Shown here: positions 22,756 to 32,408 of the stretch, piece by piece | Position numbering within the stretch: position 1 is the first letter of the stretch | How the letters are laid out: each line of letters begins with the position of its first letter | DNA from: Sphingomonas sp. IBVSS2 | Lineage (GTDB): Bacteria; Pseudomonadota; Alphaproteobacteria; Sphingomonadales; Sphingomonadaceae | Reading direction: 5' to 3' | NCBI RefSeq assembly: GCF_002127225.1 | Contig: NZ_NFUR01000005.1 | Coordinates: forward strand, 124,001 to 188,000 | DNA: 64,000 nt | Translations under genes and position numbers: made by a program | The notes under the pieces: generated by a model | Database searches by the model: none | Seen by the model: only the letters and a program-made list of their open reading frames with translations | Told to the model about the DNA's origin: nothing

Positions 22756-24819
22756 TCAGGCGGTGGCGCCGAGCTGCCACAGCACGAACGCCATCTCGTC
22801 GGCGGCTTCCTTCAGGCTCTCCCACCGGCCGGATTTGCCGCCATGGCCGGCGCCCATATTGGTCTTGAGCACCAGCACCTGGTCGTCGGTCCTGGTGGCG
22901 CGCAGCCTGGCGGCCCATTTGGCGGGCTCCCAATAGGTCACGCGGGGATCGTTGAGCCCGCCCGAGATGAACAGCGGCGGATAGGCCTGGGCAGCGACAT
23001 TGTCATAGGGCGAATAGGAGCGGATCAGCGCGAACGCGGCCGGATCCGTCACCGGATTGCCCCATTCGGGCCATTCGCCCGGGGTGAGCGGCAGGCTCTC
23101 GTCGAGCATGGTGTTGAGCACGTCGACAAAGGGCACGTCGGCGACGACCACCGCCCACAGGTCGGGATCGGAATTGATCACCGCGCCCATCAGCTCGCCC
23201 CCCGCGGAGCGGCCTGCGATGGCGATGCCGCCCTTGTGGGTGAACCCCCGGTCGATCAGCCCCCGGGCGACATCGACGAAATCGTTGAAGCTGTTGGTGC
23301 GCTTCTCGAGCTTGCCGTCGAGATACCATTGCTGGCCGAGATCGTCGCCGCCGCGGATATGGGCGATGGCGAAGGCGACGTCGCGGTCGAGGAACGAGAT
23401 GCGGCTGGTCGAGAAGCCCGGCGGGATCGCATAGCCATAGGCGCCATAGGCATAGAGATACAGCTTGCCCGTGCCGTCCCTGGGGAAGTCCCTGGGATAG
23501 ACGATGGACACGGGCACTTCGGTGCCGTCGCGGGCGGCGATCTTCAGCCGCTCGGTGCGGTATTTCGACCCGTCATAGCCCGACGGGATCTCCTGGACCT
23601 TCAGCGTCTCGAGCGCGCCGGTGGCGACGCTATAGTCATAGACCGTGCCAGGCGTGACCATCGACTCATAGCCGATGCGCAGCTTGTCCATCGCATATTC
23701 GGGATTGTCGCCCAGCCCGGCGACATAGCTGGCCTCGGGGAATTTCAGCCGCACCGGGGCGATGGCCGGGTCGTAGCGGTGGAGCTCGATCTGATCGAGC
23801 CCGTCCTCGCGCCCCTCGACGATGAAATAGTCGGCGAAGCAGGTCACGCCGGTCATGTAGAAATGCGCCGACGGGCCGATCCGCTCGGTCCATTCGCCGG
23901 GCGTCGCCACCGGCGCGGTCACCAGCCGGAACTGCGGATCGACGTCGTTGGTATGGATGAACAGCGTGCCGTCATGCTCGTCCACGTCATATTCGCGGCC
24001 CGGCTTGCGGGGGCTGACGCAGATCATCGGCCGGGAGGGATCCTCGGGTGAGAGGAGATAGACTTCGCTGGTCACATGGTCGCCGGTCGAGATCAGCAGA
24101 TAGTTGCGCGACTGGGTCTCGCCCACCGCGACGCGGTAGCCCTCATCCGCTTCCTTGAAGAGCTCGACGTCCCGTTCCACCGGCTCGCCGAGCCTGTGCC
24201 AGCGGGCATTGTCGGTCCGCCAGTTCTCGTTGGCGAGGCCGTAGAGGAAGCCCCGGGAGTCGGCGGTCCAGACGATCTCGGAGAGCATGCCCGGGATCGT
24301 GTCCGGCAGGAGTTCGCCGGTCTCGAGGTCCTTCACCCGGACCTCGAACCGCTCCGAGCCGTTGTCGTCGACGGCATAGGCGAGCAGCCGCCCGTCCGGG
24401 CTCACCGAGAAAGCGCCGAGCCGGAAATATTCCTTGCCCTCGGCCAGTGCCGGCTCGTCGAGGATCATCACGTCCTCGCCGCCATCCACGGAGCGCCGCC
24501 ACCAGCGCGGATATTCGCCGCCGGTCTCGTAGTCGGTCCAGTAGAGCCAGTCGCCGTCCTTCTGGGGAACGGTGGATTCGTCTTCCTTGATACGCCCGCG
24601 CATCTCGGTGAACAGCGTCTCGCTGAGCGGCTCGAGCGGCTCCATCACTTTCTGGAAATAGCCGTTCTCCGCCTCGAGATAGGCGAGCACGTCCTTGTCG
24701 GTGACATTGGGATAGGCCGGGTCCTTGAGCCAGGCCCAGGGATCCTCGATGGTGACGCCGTGGCGCGTGAAGCTGTGCGGGCGAATGGCTGCGACGGGCG
24801 GCGAGGGAAGATCGGTCAT
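22756..24819 (-). CDS. ptrB: Oligopeptidase B (S9 family)
   Basis: A 687-residue cytoplasmic serine peptidase of the prolyl oligopeptidase family, cutting short peptides after basic residues. The N-terminal beta-propeller begins with the family-typical HGVTIEDPWAWLKDPAYP. The C-terminal hydrolase domain shows the nucleophile loop AIAGRSAGGELMGA, the aspartate in ISGGLNDPRVTYWEP and the histidine in NMGAGHGGKSGR, and the oligopeptidase B segment AYGAYGYAIPPGFS. The length fits the family. It is monocistronic, ending 12 bases from the convergent zinc-ribbon gene. Confidence 0.93.
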   Translation of the reverse strand: MTDLPSPPVAAIRPHSFTRHGVTIEDPWAWLKDPAYPNVTDKDVLAYLEAENGYFQKVMEPLEPLSETLFTEMRGRIKEDESTVPQKDGDWLYWTDYETGGEYPRWWRRSVDGGEDVMILDEPALAEGKEYFRLGAFSVSPDGRLLAYAVDDNGSERFEVRVKDLETGELLPDTIPGMLSEIVWTADSRGFLYGLANENWRTDNARWHRLGEPVERDVELFKEADEGYRVAVGETQSRNYLLISTGDHVTSEVYLLSPEDPSRPMICVSPRKPGREYDVDEHDGTLFIHTNDVDPQFRLVTAPVATPGEWTERIGPSAHFYMTGVTCFADYFIVEGREDGLDQIELHRYDPAIAPVRLKFPEASYVAGLGDNPEYAMDKLRIGYESMVTPGTVYDYSVATGALETLKVQEIPSGYDGSKYRTERLKIAARDGTEVPVSIVYPRDFPRDGTGKLYLYAYGAYGYAIPPGFSTSRISFLDRDVAFAIAHIRGGDDLGQQWYLDGKLEKRTNSFNDFVDVARGLIDRGFTHKGGIAIAGRSAGGELMGAVINSDPDLWAVVVADVPFVDVLNTMLDESLPLTPGEWPEWGNPVTDPAAFALIRSYSPYDNVAAQAYPPLFISGGLNDPRVTYWEPAKWAARLRATRTDDQVLVLKTNMGAGHGGKSGRWESLKEAADEMAFVLWQLGATA

Positions 24820-24840
24820 CGGCCTTCCCTAGCGTGCCCC

Positions 24841-26007
24841 TCAGCCGACCGCCACTGCCCGCCGCCTTCGCACCAGCCGCGGCGCCAGCACCATCGCGAG
24901 CCCGGCCAGCGCCATCGCCGCGCCGGCCAGCGACACGGCCGGATAGCCCAGGCCCTGGCGGATCACTTCGCCGCCCAGCGCCGCGCCGATCGCATTGCCC
25001 AGGTTGAACGCGCCGATATTCATCGCCGAGGCGAGGTTGGGCGCCTCGTGCGCGGCGTCCATCACACGCATCTGCAGCGGCGGCACCAGCGCGAAGCTCG
25101 CCGCCCCCCAGAGCGGCAGCAGGATCATCGCCACCGGCAGCGAGAACATGCCGAGCGCGAACAGCACCAGCAGCACTGCCAGCGCCGCCGTCATCGTGAT
25201 CAGCGCGGCCTCGACCGAGCGATCGGCATAGCGCCCGCCCAGCCAGTTGCCCGCGGTGAGGCCGATGCCGAACAGCACCAGCGCCACCGTTACCTGGAAG
25301 GTGGAGGCGTGCGCCGCCTCCCGCAGGATCGGCGCTATATAGGTGAACACGGTGAACATCGCGCTGAAGCCCACCATGGTCAGCGCCAGCGCGAACAGCA
25401 CCGGTCCGCGGCCCAGCACGCGCAGCTCGGCGCCCATATCGGCATCGGCCTGGCCGGGCAGCGCCGGCACGAACAGCCGCAGCGCCGCCATCGTCACCAC
25501 GCCGATCGCCGCGATCGCCGCGAACACCGCGCGCCAGCCGAACGCCTCGCCCGCCCAGGTGGCGAGCGGCACGCCGCCGATCGTCGCGATCGTCAGGCCC
25601 ATGAACATCGCCGCGATCGCCCCGGCCCGCCGCTCGGGCGGAACCAGGCCGGCGGCCACCACCGATCCCACGCCGAAGAACGCGCCATGGTTGAGCGAAG
25701 TCACGATCCGCGCCGCCAGCAGCATCGCATAGCTGTCGGACAGCGCCGCCAGCAGGTTGCCCAGCGTGAAGATGCCGGCGAGTGCGATCAGCAGCGTGCG
25801 GCGCGGCACGCGCCCGGTCGTCAGCGTCATCAGCGGCGCGCCGATCAGCACGCCGATCGCATAGGCGCTGACGAGCAGGCCGGCCGCGGGGATCGAGACG
25901 CCGAGATCGCCCGCGATCACGGGCAACAGCCCCATGGGCGTGAATTCGGTGACGCCGATGCCGAAGGCACCGATGGCGAGCGCAGTGAGGGCGAGGCGGG
26001 GACTCAT
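24841..26007 (-). CDS. MFS efflux transporter (DHA1, AraJ-like)
   Basis: A 388-residue inner-membrane transporter with 12 hydrophobic segments. The start region LTALAIGAFGIGVTEFTPMGLLP is diagnostic of the AraJ/YdhP-like sugar-efflux/drug subgroup, and the TM4 region reads AARIVTSLNHGAFFGVGS. The basic C-terminal tail (RLVRRRRAV) is cytoplasmic. The ATG at 26007 has GGAG upstream and precedes the conserved residues. It is divergent from a LysR gene with 99 bases between them, the classical arrangement of a transporter controlled by its neighbour. Confidence 0.88.
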   Translation of the reverse strand: MSPRLALTALAIGAFGIGVTEFTPMGLLPVIAGDLGVSIPAAGLLVSAYAIGVLIGAPLMTLTTGRVPRRTLLIALAGIFTLGNLLAALSDSYAMLLAARIVTSLNHGAFFGVGSVVAAGLVPPERRAGAIAAMFMGLTIATIGGVPLATWAGEAFGWRAVFAAIAAIGVVTMAALRLFVPALPGQADADMGAELRVLGRGPVLFALALTMVGFSAMFTVFTYIAPILREAAHASTFQVTVALVLFGIGLTAGNWLGGRYADRSVEAALITMTAALAVLLVLFALGMFSLPVAMILLPLWGAASFALVPPLQMRVMDAAHEAPNLASAMNIGAFNLGNAIGAALGGEVIRQGLGYPAVSLAGAAMALAGLAMVLAPRLVRRRRAVAVG

Positions 26008-26044
26008 GGATGGGGCTCCGGGATTTGTGCGGCAATGCAAATGG

Positions 26045-26065
26045 ACTGGCATGCACGCGTCCAGT
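26045..26065. promoter_or_regulatory. Candidate LysR operator between the MFS and LysR genes
   Basis: ACTGG-N11-CCAGT is a perfect 5-bp dyad with an 11-base centre, lying about midway between the two divergent start codons (26007 and 26107). The spacing suits a LysR-type dimer, although the typical T-N11-A core is not exact. Confidence 0.4.
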
Positions 26066-26106
26066 AGAGCATCGAAAGGCGAAACATCTGTGCTTGAGAA
26101 TCACGA

Positions 26107-27009
26107 ATGACGCGCATCATGGCGGATCGATCGGGCGAGATGGAGATCTTCGTGGCGGCAGTGCGCGAGGGCAGCCTTTCCGCTGCCGCGCGCCGGCTCG
26201 ACCTCACGCCTTCCGCGGTCAGCCGCGCGCTCGGCCGGATCGAGGCGCGGCTGGGCGTTCGTCTGATCACGCGTACCACGCGCCGGCTGGTGCTGACGCC
26301 CGAGGGCGATGCCTATCTCCACGCGGCCCAGCGCATCCTCGCCGATATTGCCGAAGTGGAGGGCGCGCTCGCCGACCAGGCCGCGCCGCGCGGGCGCCTG
26401 CGGGTCAGCGCCGCGCTGGCGCATGGCCGGCTCTCGGTGGTGCCGCTGCTCGGCGCGTTCGTCGCGCGCTATCCCGGCATCCTGGTCGACATCAGCCTGA
26501 GCGACACGCTGGAGGACGTGGCGGGCGGCCGGGCCGATGTCGCGATCCGCTTCGGCCCGCTGGCGGACAGTCCGCTCACCGCGCGCAAGCTCGGCGAGAC
26601 CGGCCGCACCATCGTCGCCGCGCCCGACTATCTGGCGCGCATGGGCACGCCCCGGCTGCCCGAGGACCTGCACGCGCACAACTGCCTCAATTTCAACTTC
26701 CGCCGCGCCGAGCCGGTCTGGCCGTTCCGGCGCGACGGCCGCGACTATGCCCTGCCCGTCGGCGGGAACATCGAGGCGAACAATGGCGAGACGCTGGTCC
26801 AGCTCGCGCTTGCCGGGGTGGGGGTGGTCCGGGTCGGGAGCTTCCATGTCGAGGACCATGTCGCCGCCGGGCGGCTGGTCGCGCTGCTCGAGCCGTTCAA
26901 TCCCGGCGATCGCGAGGATATCCACGCGCTCTATGTCGGCGGCGCCACCCGTCCGGCGCGGGTGCGCGTCTTCGTCGATTTCCTGGTGGAGAAGCTGGGG
27001 CGGTCCTGA
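26107..27009 (+). CDS. LysR-family regulator of the adjacent MFS gene
   Basis: A 300-residue LysR-type regulator. The N-terminal winged helix-turn-helix is clear (EMEIFVAAVREGSLSAAARR, then TPSAVSRALGRIEARLGVRL). The ligand-binding domain begins around residue 95 (RGRLRVSAALAHGRLSVVP), with the effector-pocket segments ADVAIRFGPLADSPLTARKL and LALAGVGVVRVGSFHV. It resembles the group that controls neighbouring efflux or quinone-type genes. The start could be 26107 or the ATG at 26119. It is divergent from the MFS gene. Confidence 0.92.
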   Translation: MTRIMADRSGEMEIFVAAVREGSLSAAARRLDLTPSAVSRALGRIEARLGVRLITRTTRRLVLTPEGDAYLHAAQRILADIAEVEGALADQAAPRGRLRVSAALAHGRLSVVPLLGAFVARYPGILVDISLSDTLEDVAGGRADVAIRFGPLADSPLTARKLGETGRTIVAAPDYLARMGTPRLPEDLHAHNCLNFNFRRAEPVWPFRRDGRDYALPVGGNIEANNGETLVQLALAGVGVVRVGSFHVEDHVAAGRLVALLEPFNPGDREDIHALYVGGATRPARVRVFVDFLVEKLGRS

Positions 27010-27047
27010 ATATCGCCGGCGGGGGATAAGCCCCGGGCGACATGGGC

Positions 27048-27272
27048 TCAATCGATGATCGGATGCCTGTCGCGCAGCCGGTCGGCGATGCGCTCGACCG
27101 CGGCATTCTCCTCGGCCTCGCCGCCGGGGGTGATCGACCAGTTGCAATGCGGATGCGTCGCGGCGCTATAGCGCTTCACCGGGCCGATCACGTTCCGCCA
27201 GCGCCGCCGCGTGCCGCCGACTTCGCGCAGCAGGATGGCGAGGAACTGGTCGGTGAGGTCGGCGGCGTTCAT
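27048..27272 (-). CDS. Small conserved-looking protein coupled to mutS
   Basis: A 74-residue soluble protein with no recognised domain. It starts inside the stop region of mutS (4-base ATGA overlap), so it is almost certainly translated after MutS. The sequence has an amphipathic N-terminal helix (DLTDQFLAILLREVGG), a basic segment and a YSAATHPHCNWSITPGG stretch. The coupling suggests expression with mutS, but any function is unknown. Confidence 0.65.
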   Translation of the reverse strand: MNAADLTDQFLAILLREVGGTRRRWRNVIGPVKRYSAATHPHCNWSITPGGEAEENAAVERIADRLRDRHPIID

Positions 27273-29872
27273 GCGCCTTCCGCCGCCAGGCCCTTGAGCC
27301 GGTACAGCATCTCGAGCGCCTCGCGCGGGCTCAGGCTGTCGATGTCGAGCGTGCCCAGCTCGCTGCGGAGCGCATCGACGGCCTCTTCCTCCTCGATCGC
27401 GGCGGCGGCGAAAAGGGGCAGGTCGTCAAGCCCCGCGGCCAGGCCGCCGGTGGCGGCGCGGCCGGCTTCCAGCTTGTCGAGCACGGATTTGGCGCGCTTG
27501 ATCGTCACCGGCGGCAAGCCGGCGAGCCGCGCGACGGCAAGGCCGTAGCTGCGATCGGCCGGCCCCTCGGCGACTTCGTGGAGCAGGACGAGGTCGCCCT
27601 TCCACTCGCGGGCGCGGACATGGTGGAGCGTGAGCGCGTCGCAGCGCTCGGCGAGCCGGGTCAGCTCGTGATAATGCGTGGCGAACAGGCACCGGCAGCG
27701 ATTGTCCTCATGGATCGCCTCGACCACGGCCCAGGCGATGGCGAGGCCGTCATAGGTCGAGGTGCCGCGGCCCACTTCGTCCAGGATGACGAAGCTGCGC
27801 GGCGTCGCCTGGGCGAGGATCGCGGCGGTCTCGACCATCTCGACCATGAAGGTCGAGCGGCCGCGCGCGAGATTGTCCGAGGCGCCGACGCGGCTGAACA
27901 GCCGGTCGACCAGCCCCAAAGTGGCGCGGGCGGCGGGGACGTAGCTGCCGGCCTGGGCGAGGACGGCGATCAGCGCGTTCTGGCGCAGGAAGGTCGACTT
28001 GCCGCCCATGTTCGGGCCGGTGACCAGCCACAGGCGGCTGGACTCGGAGAGGCTGCAGTCATTGGCGACGAAGCGCCCGCCCGACTTCGCCACGGCTTCC
28101 TCGACCACCGGGTGGCGGCCGGCCTCGATCTCGAAACAGGCATGCTCGACGAGGTGCGGGCGGGCCCAGCCGCCCTCGGTGGCGCGCTCGGCAAGGCCGG
28201 CCGACACGTCGATCCGGGCCAGGGCATCGGCGGTGCGGGCAATGGCCTCGCGTGCGTCGAGCGCACGGGTGGTGAGGTCCTCGAGATGGGCGGCCTCGGC
28301 GGCGAGCGCATGGGCGCCGGCCTGGGTGACCTTGACCGCGACGTCGTGCAGCTCGGGCGCGTTGAAGCGGACGACGCCGGCCAGCGTCTGGCGATGGGTG
28401 AAGCCGCTGTCCTGCGCCATCAGCGGGTCGGCGTTCCTGGCGGGGACTTCGATATGATAGCCGAGCACGCCATTGTGGCGGATCTTGAGCGAGCCGATCC
28501 CGGTGCGCGTGCGGTATTCGGCCTCGAGCGCGGCGATCGCGCGGCGGCCGCCGGCGCCCGCGTCGCGCAGGTCGTCGAGCGCGGCGTCATAGCCCTCGGC
28601 GATATAGCCCCCATTGGCGGCGTCGACGGGCGGTTCGGGGACGAGCGCGCGGCCGAGCAGGTCGATCAGCGCGCCATGCCCGCGCATCTGGGGCAGGAGA
28701 TCGGCGAGCAGGGGCGGGATGCCCGTCGCCTCCAGCCGCTCGGCGAGGCGCCAGGCACCGTCGAGCCCGTCCCGCAGCTGGCCCAGGTCGCGCGGGGAAC
28801 CGCGCCCGGCGGCGAGGCGGCCGAGCGCGCGGCCGATATCGGGCATCGCCCGGAGCGCGCCGCGCACCCTGTCGCGCAGGCCCGCATCGTCGTGGAAATG
28901 GGTGACGAGATCGAGCCGCGCCTCGACGCTCGGCCGGTCCATCAGCGGGGCGGCGATATCGCTGCCGAGCAGGCGGGCGCCGGCGCCGGTGACGGTGCGG
29001 TCGACGCTGTCGAGCAGGCTGCCCCTGCGCGTGCCTGCCGAGCTGATCGTGAGCTCGAGGCTTTCGCGCGTGGCCGCGTCGATCGCCATCGCCGCTTCGG
29101 TGCGCGTGACTCTTGGCGGACGCAGGAAGGGAAGCGCGCCCTTGGCGGTGTGCTCCAGATAGGCGGCGAGGCCCCCGGCGGCGGCGAGCGCCGCGCGCGA
29201 GAACTGGCCGAAGCCGTCGAGCGTCGCCACGCCGAACAGCCGCTTCAGCCGCGCTTCCCCGCCGGCGCTGTCGAAATCGATGCGCGGGCGGGTGACGGTG
29301 GCGAGCGCGTCGAAGGCGGAGCCGTCGCCGACCACCGTCTCGGCGGGGGAGAGGCGGGCGATCTCGGCGGCGGCGCGATCGGCGCTGGCCTCGATGATCT
29401 CGAAACGGCCGGTGGAGATGTCGGCACAGGCGATCGCCACGCTGCCGCCCGCCTCGCCGATCGCGGCGCACCAATTGGCGGCGCGGCTGTCGAGCAGCGC
29501 TTCCTCGGTCAGCGTGCCGGCGGTGACGACGCGGATGATCGCGCGGTTGACCAGCGCCTTGGAGCCCATGCGCTTGCGCGCTTCCTCGGGCGTCTCGGTC
29601 TGGTTGGCGATGGCGACGCGGTGGCCGGCCTTGATCAGCCGGGCGAGATAGCCCTCCATCGCATGGGCCGGCACCCCGCACATCGGGATGCGCTCGCCGT
29701 CATGCTCGCCGCGCGCGGTGAGCGCGATGTCGAGCACCGCGCTGGCGATCTTCGCATCGTCGAAGAACAGTTCGAAGAAATCGCCCATCCGGTAGAAGAG
29801 CAGGCAATCCTCCGCTTCTGCCTTCAAGGCGAGATATTGCGCCATCATAGGGGTGGGAGCTGCGGAGGACAT
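27269..29872 (-). CDS. mutS: DNA mismatch repair protein MutS
   Basis: MutS recognises mismatched bases and starts methyl- or nick-directed repair. The 867-residue protein has the mismatch-binding motif (CLLFYRMGDFFELFFDDA), the connector and lever domains, and the C-terminal ATPase with Walker A GPNMGGKST, the ST/Walker B segment ILDEVGRGTSTYDG and FATHYHEL. I placed the start at 29872 (MSSAAPTPMMAQYL), since MutS proteins begin within a few residues of the MMxQYxxLK motif. The ribosome site is weak. A small gene is coupled at the 3' end. The divergent neighbour is maeB. Confidence 0.97.
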   Translation of the reverse strand: MSSAAPTPMMAQYLALKAEAEDCLLFYRMGDFFELFFDDAKIASAVLDIALTARGEHDGERIPMCGVPAHAMEGYLARLIKAGHRVAIANQTETPEEARKRMGSKALVNRAIIRVVTAGTLTEEALLDSRAANWCAAIGEAGGSVAIACADISTGRFEIIEASADRAAAEIARLSPAETVVGDGSAFDALATVTRPRIDFDSAGGEARLKRLFGVATLDGFGQFSRAALAAAGGLAAYLEHTAKGALPFLRPPRVTRTEAAMAIDAATRESLELTISSAGTRRGSLLDSVDRTVTGAGARLLGSDIAAPLMDRPSVEARLDLVTHFHDDAGLRDRVRGALRAMPDIGRALGRLAAGRGSPRDLGQLRDGLDGAWRLAERLEATGIPPLLADLLPQMRGHGALIDLLGRALVPEPPVDAANGGYIAEGYDAALDDLRDAGAGGRRAIAALEAEYRTRTGIGSLKIRHNGVLGYHIEVPARNADPLMAQDSGFTHRQTLAGVVRFNAPELHDVAVKVTQAGAHALAAEAAHLEDLTTRALDAREAIARTADALARIDVSAGLAERATEGGWARPHLVEHACFEIEAGRHPVVEEAVAKSGGRFVANDCSLSESSRLWLVTGPNMGGKSTFLRQNALIAVLAQAGSYVPAARATLGLVDRLFSRVGASDNLARGRSTFMVEMVETAAILAQATPRSFVILDEVGRGTSTYDGLAIAWAVVEAIHEDNRCRCLFATHYHELTRLAERCDALTLHHVRAREWKGDLVLLHEVAEGPADRSYGLAVARLAGLPPVTIKRAKSVLDKLEAGRAATGGLAAGLDDLPLFAAAAIEEEEAVDALRSELGTLDIDSLSPREALEMLYRLKGLAAEGA

Positions 29873-29943
29873 GGCTTGCGGCCTAGCGGAACCCGGTGCG
29901 CGATCAACACCCCGGCACGGCATTTTCCTGGGGAAAAGGCCGG

Positions 29944-29963
29944 ATGTGCGGATTTCCGCACAT
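29944..29963. promoter_or_regulatory. Perfect 8-bp dyad between mutS and maeB
   Basis: ATGTGCGG-ATTT-CCGCACAT lies in the 203-base gap between the divergent mutS and maeB starts. It may be an operator for maeB or a small hairpin in its leader; I cannot assign a regulator. Confidence 0.4.
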
Positions 29964-30075
29964 TCGGGCGGGGCGGTCCGTGCCGATCCGTGGCGGATGC
30001 ATGGGAATCCGTCGCATTCGGCACATTGCGGCGTTGGAACGGCCCCCCTAAAGGGGAGGCAATCTGGAGAGAAGA

Positions 30076-32331
30076 ATGTCTGAGGAATCGAACGTCCAGT
30101 TTTCGGAGCGCGAGGCGCTGCTCTATCACTCCGAGGGCCGGCCGGGAAAAATCGAAGTCATCGCGTCCAAGCCGATGGCGACGCAGCGCGACCTGGCGCT
30201 GGCCTATTCGCCCGGCGTGGCGGTGCCCGTGCTGGCGATCGCCGAGAATCCGGCGGCCGCCTATGACTATACCGCCAAGGGCAACCTGGTCGCCGTGATC
30301 TCGAACGGTACGGCGATCCTCGGGCTGGGCAATCTCGGCGCGCTGGCTTCCAAGCCGGTGATGGAGGGCAAGGCCGTCCTCTTCAAGCGCTTCGCCGATG
30401 TCGATTCGATCGACCTCGAAGTGAAGACCGAGGACGTCGACGCCTTCATCAACTGCGTCGAGCTGCTCGAGCCGAGCTTCGGCGGCATCAACCTGGAAGA
30501 CATCAAATCCCCCGAATGCTTCGTGATCGAGCAGACGCTGCGGGAGCGGATGAACATCCCGGTGTTCCATGACGACCAGCACGGCACCGCGATCATCGCC
30601 GCCGCTGGCCTGATCAACGCGCTCCACCTCACCGGCCGCGACATCAAGGACACGCGCGTCGTGATGAACGGCGCCGGCGCGGCGGCGATTGCCTGCGCCG
30701 AGCTGATCAAGGCGATGGGCCTGCCGCACGGCAACCTGCTGATGCTCGACCGGACCGGCGTGATCTATCAGGGCCGCGAGGGCGTGAACCAGTGGCAGTC
30801 GGCCCATGCCGTCGCCACCGATCGCCGCACGCTGGCCGATGCGCTGGAGGGCGCGGACGTGTTCATGGGCCTCTCGGCCGCGGGCGCGCTGCCGGCCGAG
30901 CTGCTCAACCACATGGCGCTGAAGCCGATCATCTTCGCGATGGCCAACCCCGATCCGGAGATCACCCCGCCCGAGGCGCGCGCGGCGCGACCGGACGCGA
31001 TCATCGCGACGGGACGTTCGGACTATCCGAACCAGGTCAACAACGTGCTGGGCTTCCCGTTCATCTTCCGCGGTGCGCTCGACGTGCGGGCGACGACGAT
31101 CAACGATGCGATGAAGATCGCCGCGGCGACCGCGCTCGCCGAACTGGCCCGCCAGCAGGTGCCCGAGGAAGTGGCGGCGGCATATGGCGTGCAGCACAGC
31201 TTCGGCCCCGACTACATCATCCCGGCGCCGTTCGATCCGCGGCTGATGGAGCTGGTGCCCGCCGCCGTCGCCCAGGCGGCGATGGATTCGGGCGTGGCGA
31301 CCAAGCCGATCACCGACATGGCGGCCTATCGCCAGCAGCTGCGCGCGCGCCTGAACCCGACCACTTCGGTGCTCAGCCTGGCCTATGAAGGGGCGCGGGC
31401 CAATCCGAAGCGCGTGATCTTCGCCGAGGCGGAAGAGGAAGTCGTGCTGCGCGCGGCGATCGCCTTCAAGGATGGCGGCTATGGCACGCCGGTGCTGGTG
31501 GGCCGTGAGAGCGTGCACGACCGGCTGAAGGCGCTCGGCGCCGATCCGGCCGAGTTCGAGCTGCACAACAGCGTCAACTCGCCGCTGGTCGAGCAGATGG
31601 TGGAGTTCCTCTATTGCCGCCTGCAGCGCCGCGGCTATCTGCGCCGCGACGCCGAGCGCATGGTCAACCGCGACCGCAACATCTTCGGCGCGCTGCTGCT
31701 CCAGCTCGGCCATGCCGATGCGATGATCACCGGCGTGACGCGCACCTGGGCCGAATCGATGCGCCAGGTGAAGCGCGTGATCGATCATGCCCCGGGCCGC
31801 ACGCCCTTCGGAATGCACGTGCTGGTCGGCCAGTCGCACACGGTGTTCATCGCCGACACCACCGTGAACGAGCGGCCGAATGCCGAGGAACTGGCGGACA
31901 TCGCCGAGGGCGCGGCCGCCGTCGCGCGCCGCATGGGCCATGAGCCGCGCGTCGCCTTCCTCAGCTATTCGAACTTCGGCAATCCCGAGGGCCAGTGGCT
32001 CGACAATGTCCGTGGCGGCATCAAGGTGCTCGACGGGCGCGGCGTGGAGTTCGAATATGAGGGCGAGATGTCGCCCGACGTGGCGCTCAACAAGCGCCAG
32101 CTGGCGAACTATCCCTTCGCGCGCCTTTCCGGCCCGGCCAATGTGCTGATCATGCCGGGCCTGCAATCGGCCAATATCTCGGCCAAGCTGCTGCGCGAGC
32201 TGGGCGGCGATTCCACCATCGGCCCGATGCTGATCGGCATGGAGAAGCCGGTGCAGATCGCCCCGATGACGGCGACGGCCAGCGAACTGGTGACGCTGGC
32301 GGTGCTCGCGGCCGGCGGGATCGCGCGCTGA
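30076..32331 (+). CDS. maeB: NADP-type malic enzyme with phosphotransacetylase-like domain
   Basis: Malic enzyme decarboxylates malate to pyruvate, feeding gluconeogenesis and NADPH supply. The 751-residue length is that of the fused MaeB form. Residues 1-430 are the malic enzyme (YSPGVAVPVLAI, TAKGNLVAVISNGTAILGLG, FHDDQHGTAIIAAAGLINAL, and the nucleotide site VVMNGAGAAAIACAELI). Residues from about 440 on are a phosphate acetyltransferase-like domain (ANPKRVIFAEAEEEVVLRAA ... VGQSHTVFIADTTVNERP) thought to be regulatory. The start has GGAGAG upstream. Together with aceA at 38.5 kb it suggests growth on acetate or fatty acids. Confidence 0.96.
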   Translation: MSEESNVQFSEREALLYHSEGRPGKIEVIASKPMATQRDLALAYSPGVAVPVLAIAENPAAAYDYTAKGNLVAVISNGTAILGLGNLGALASKPVMEGKAVLFKRFADVDSIDLEVKTEDVDAFINCVELLEPSFGGINLEDIKSPECFVIEQTLRERMNIPVFHDDQHGTAIIAAAGLINALHLTGRDIKDTRVVMNGAGAAAIACAELIKAMGLPHGNLLMLDRTGVIYQGREGVNQWQSAHAVATDRRTLADALEGADVFMGLSAAGALPAELLNHMALKPIIFAMANPDPEITPPEARAARPDAIIATGRSDYPNQVNNVLGFPFIFRGALDVRATTINDAMKIAAATALAELARQQVPEEVAAAYGVQHSFGPDYIIPAPFDPRLMELVPAAVAQAAMDSGVATKPITDMAAYRQQLRARLNPTTSVLSLAYEGARANPKRVIFAEAEEEVVLRAAIAFKDGGYGTPVLVGRESVHDRLKALGADPAEFELHNSVNSPLVEQMVEFLYCRLQRRGYLRRDAERMVNRDRNIFGALLLQLGHADAMITGVTRTWAESMRQVKRVIDHAPGRTPFGMHVLVGQSHTVFIADTTVNERPNAEELADIAEGAAAVARRMGHEPRVAFLSYSNFGNPEGQWLDNVRGGIKVLDGRGVEFEYEGEMSPDVALNKRQLANYPFARLSGPANVLIMPGLQSANISAKLLRELGGDSTIGPMLIGMEKPVQIAPMTATASELVTLAVLAAGGIAR

Positions 32332-32358
32332 TCTAGGCCTGCACGACGCCTCTTGCCT

Positions 32359-32388
32359 GTTACATTTGTAGCATGCTACAAATGTAAC
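32359..32388. promoter_or_regulatory. BlaI/MecI-type operator
   Basis: A perfect 30-bp palindrome, each half reading GTTACATTTGTAGCA, contains the TACA...TGTA blocks expected of BlaI/MecI operators. It ends 20 bases before the blaI start codon, ideal for autorepression of the blaI-blaR1 operon. Confidence 0.85.
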
Positions 32389-32408
32389 GGGTCAGAGGAG
32401 GTCGAGTC

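Noticed and set aside
24076..26067. A 660-codon plus-strand frame opposite the oligopeptidase and MFS genes
   Set aside because: The translation is a His/Arg/Gln-rich repeat-like sequence, typical of an antisense shadow of membrane-protein codons.
27578..30298. A 900-codon plus-strand frame opposite mutS
   Set aside because: It is the antisense shadow of mutS, with no ribosome site and no recognisable motifs.
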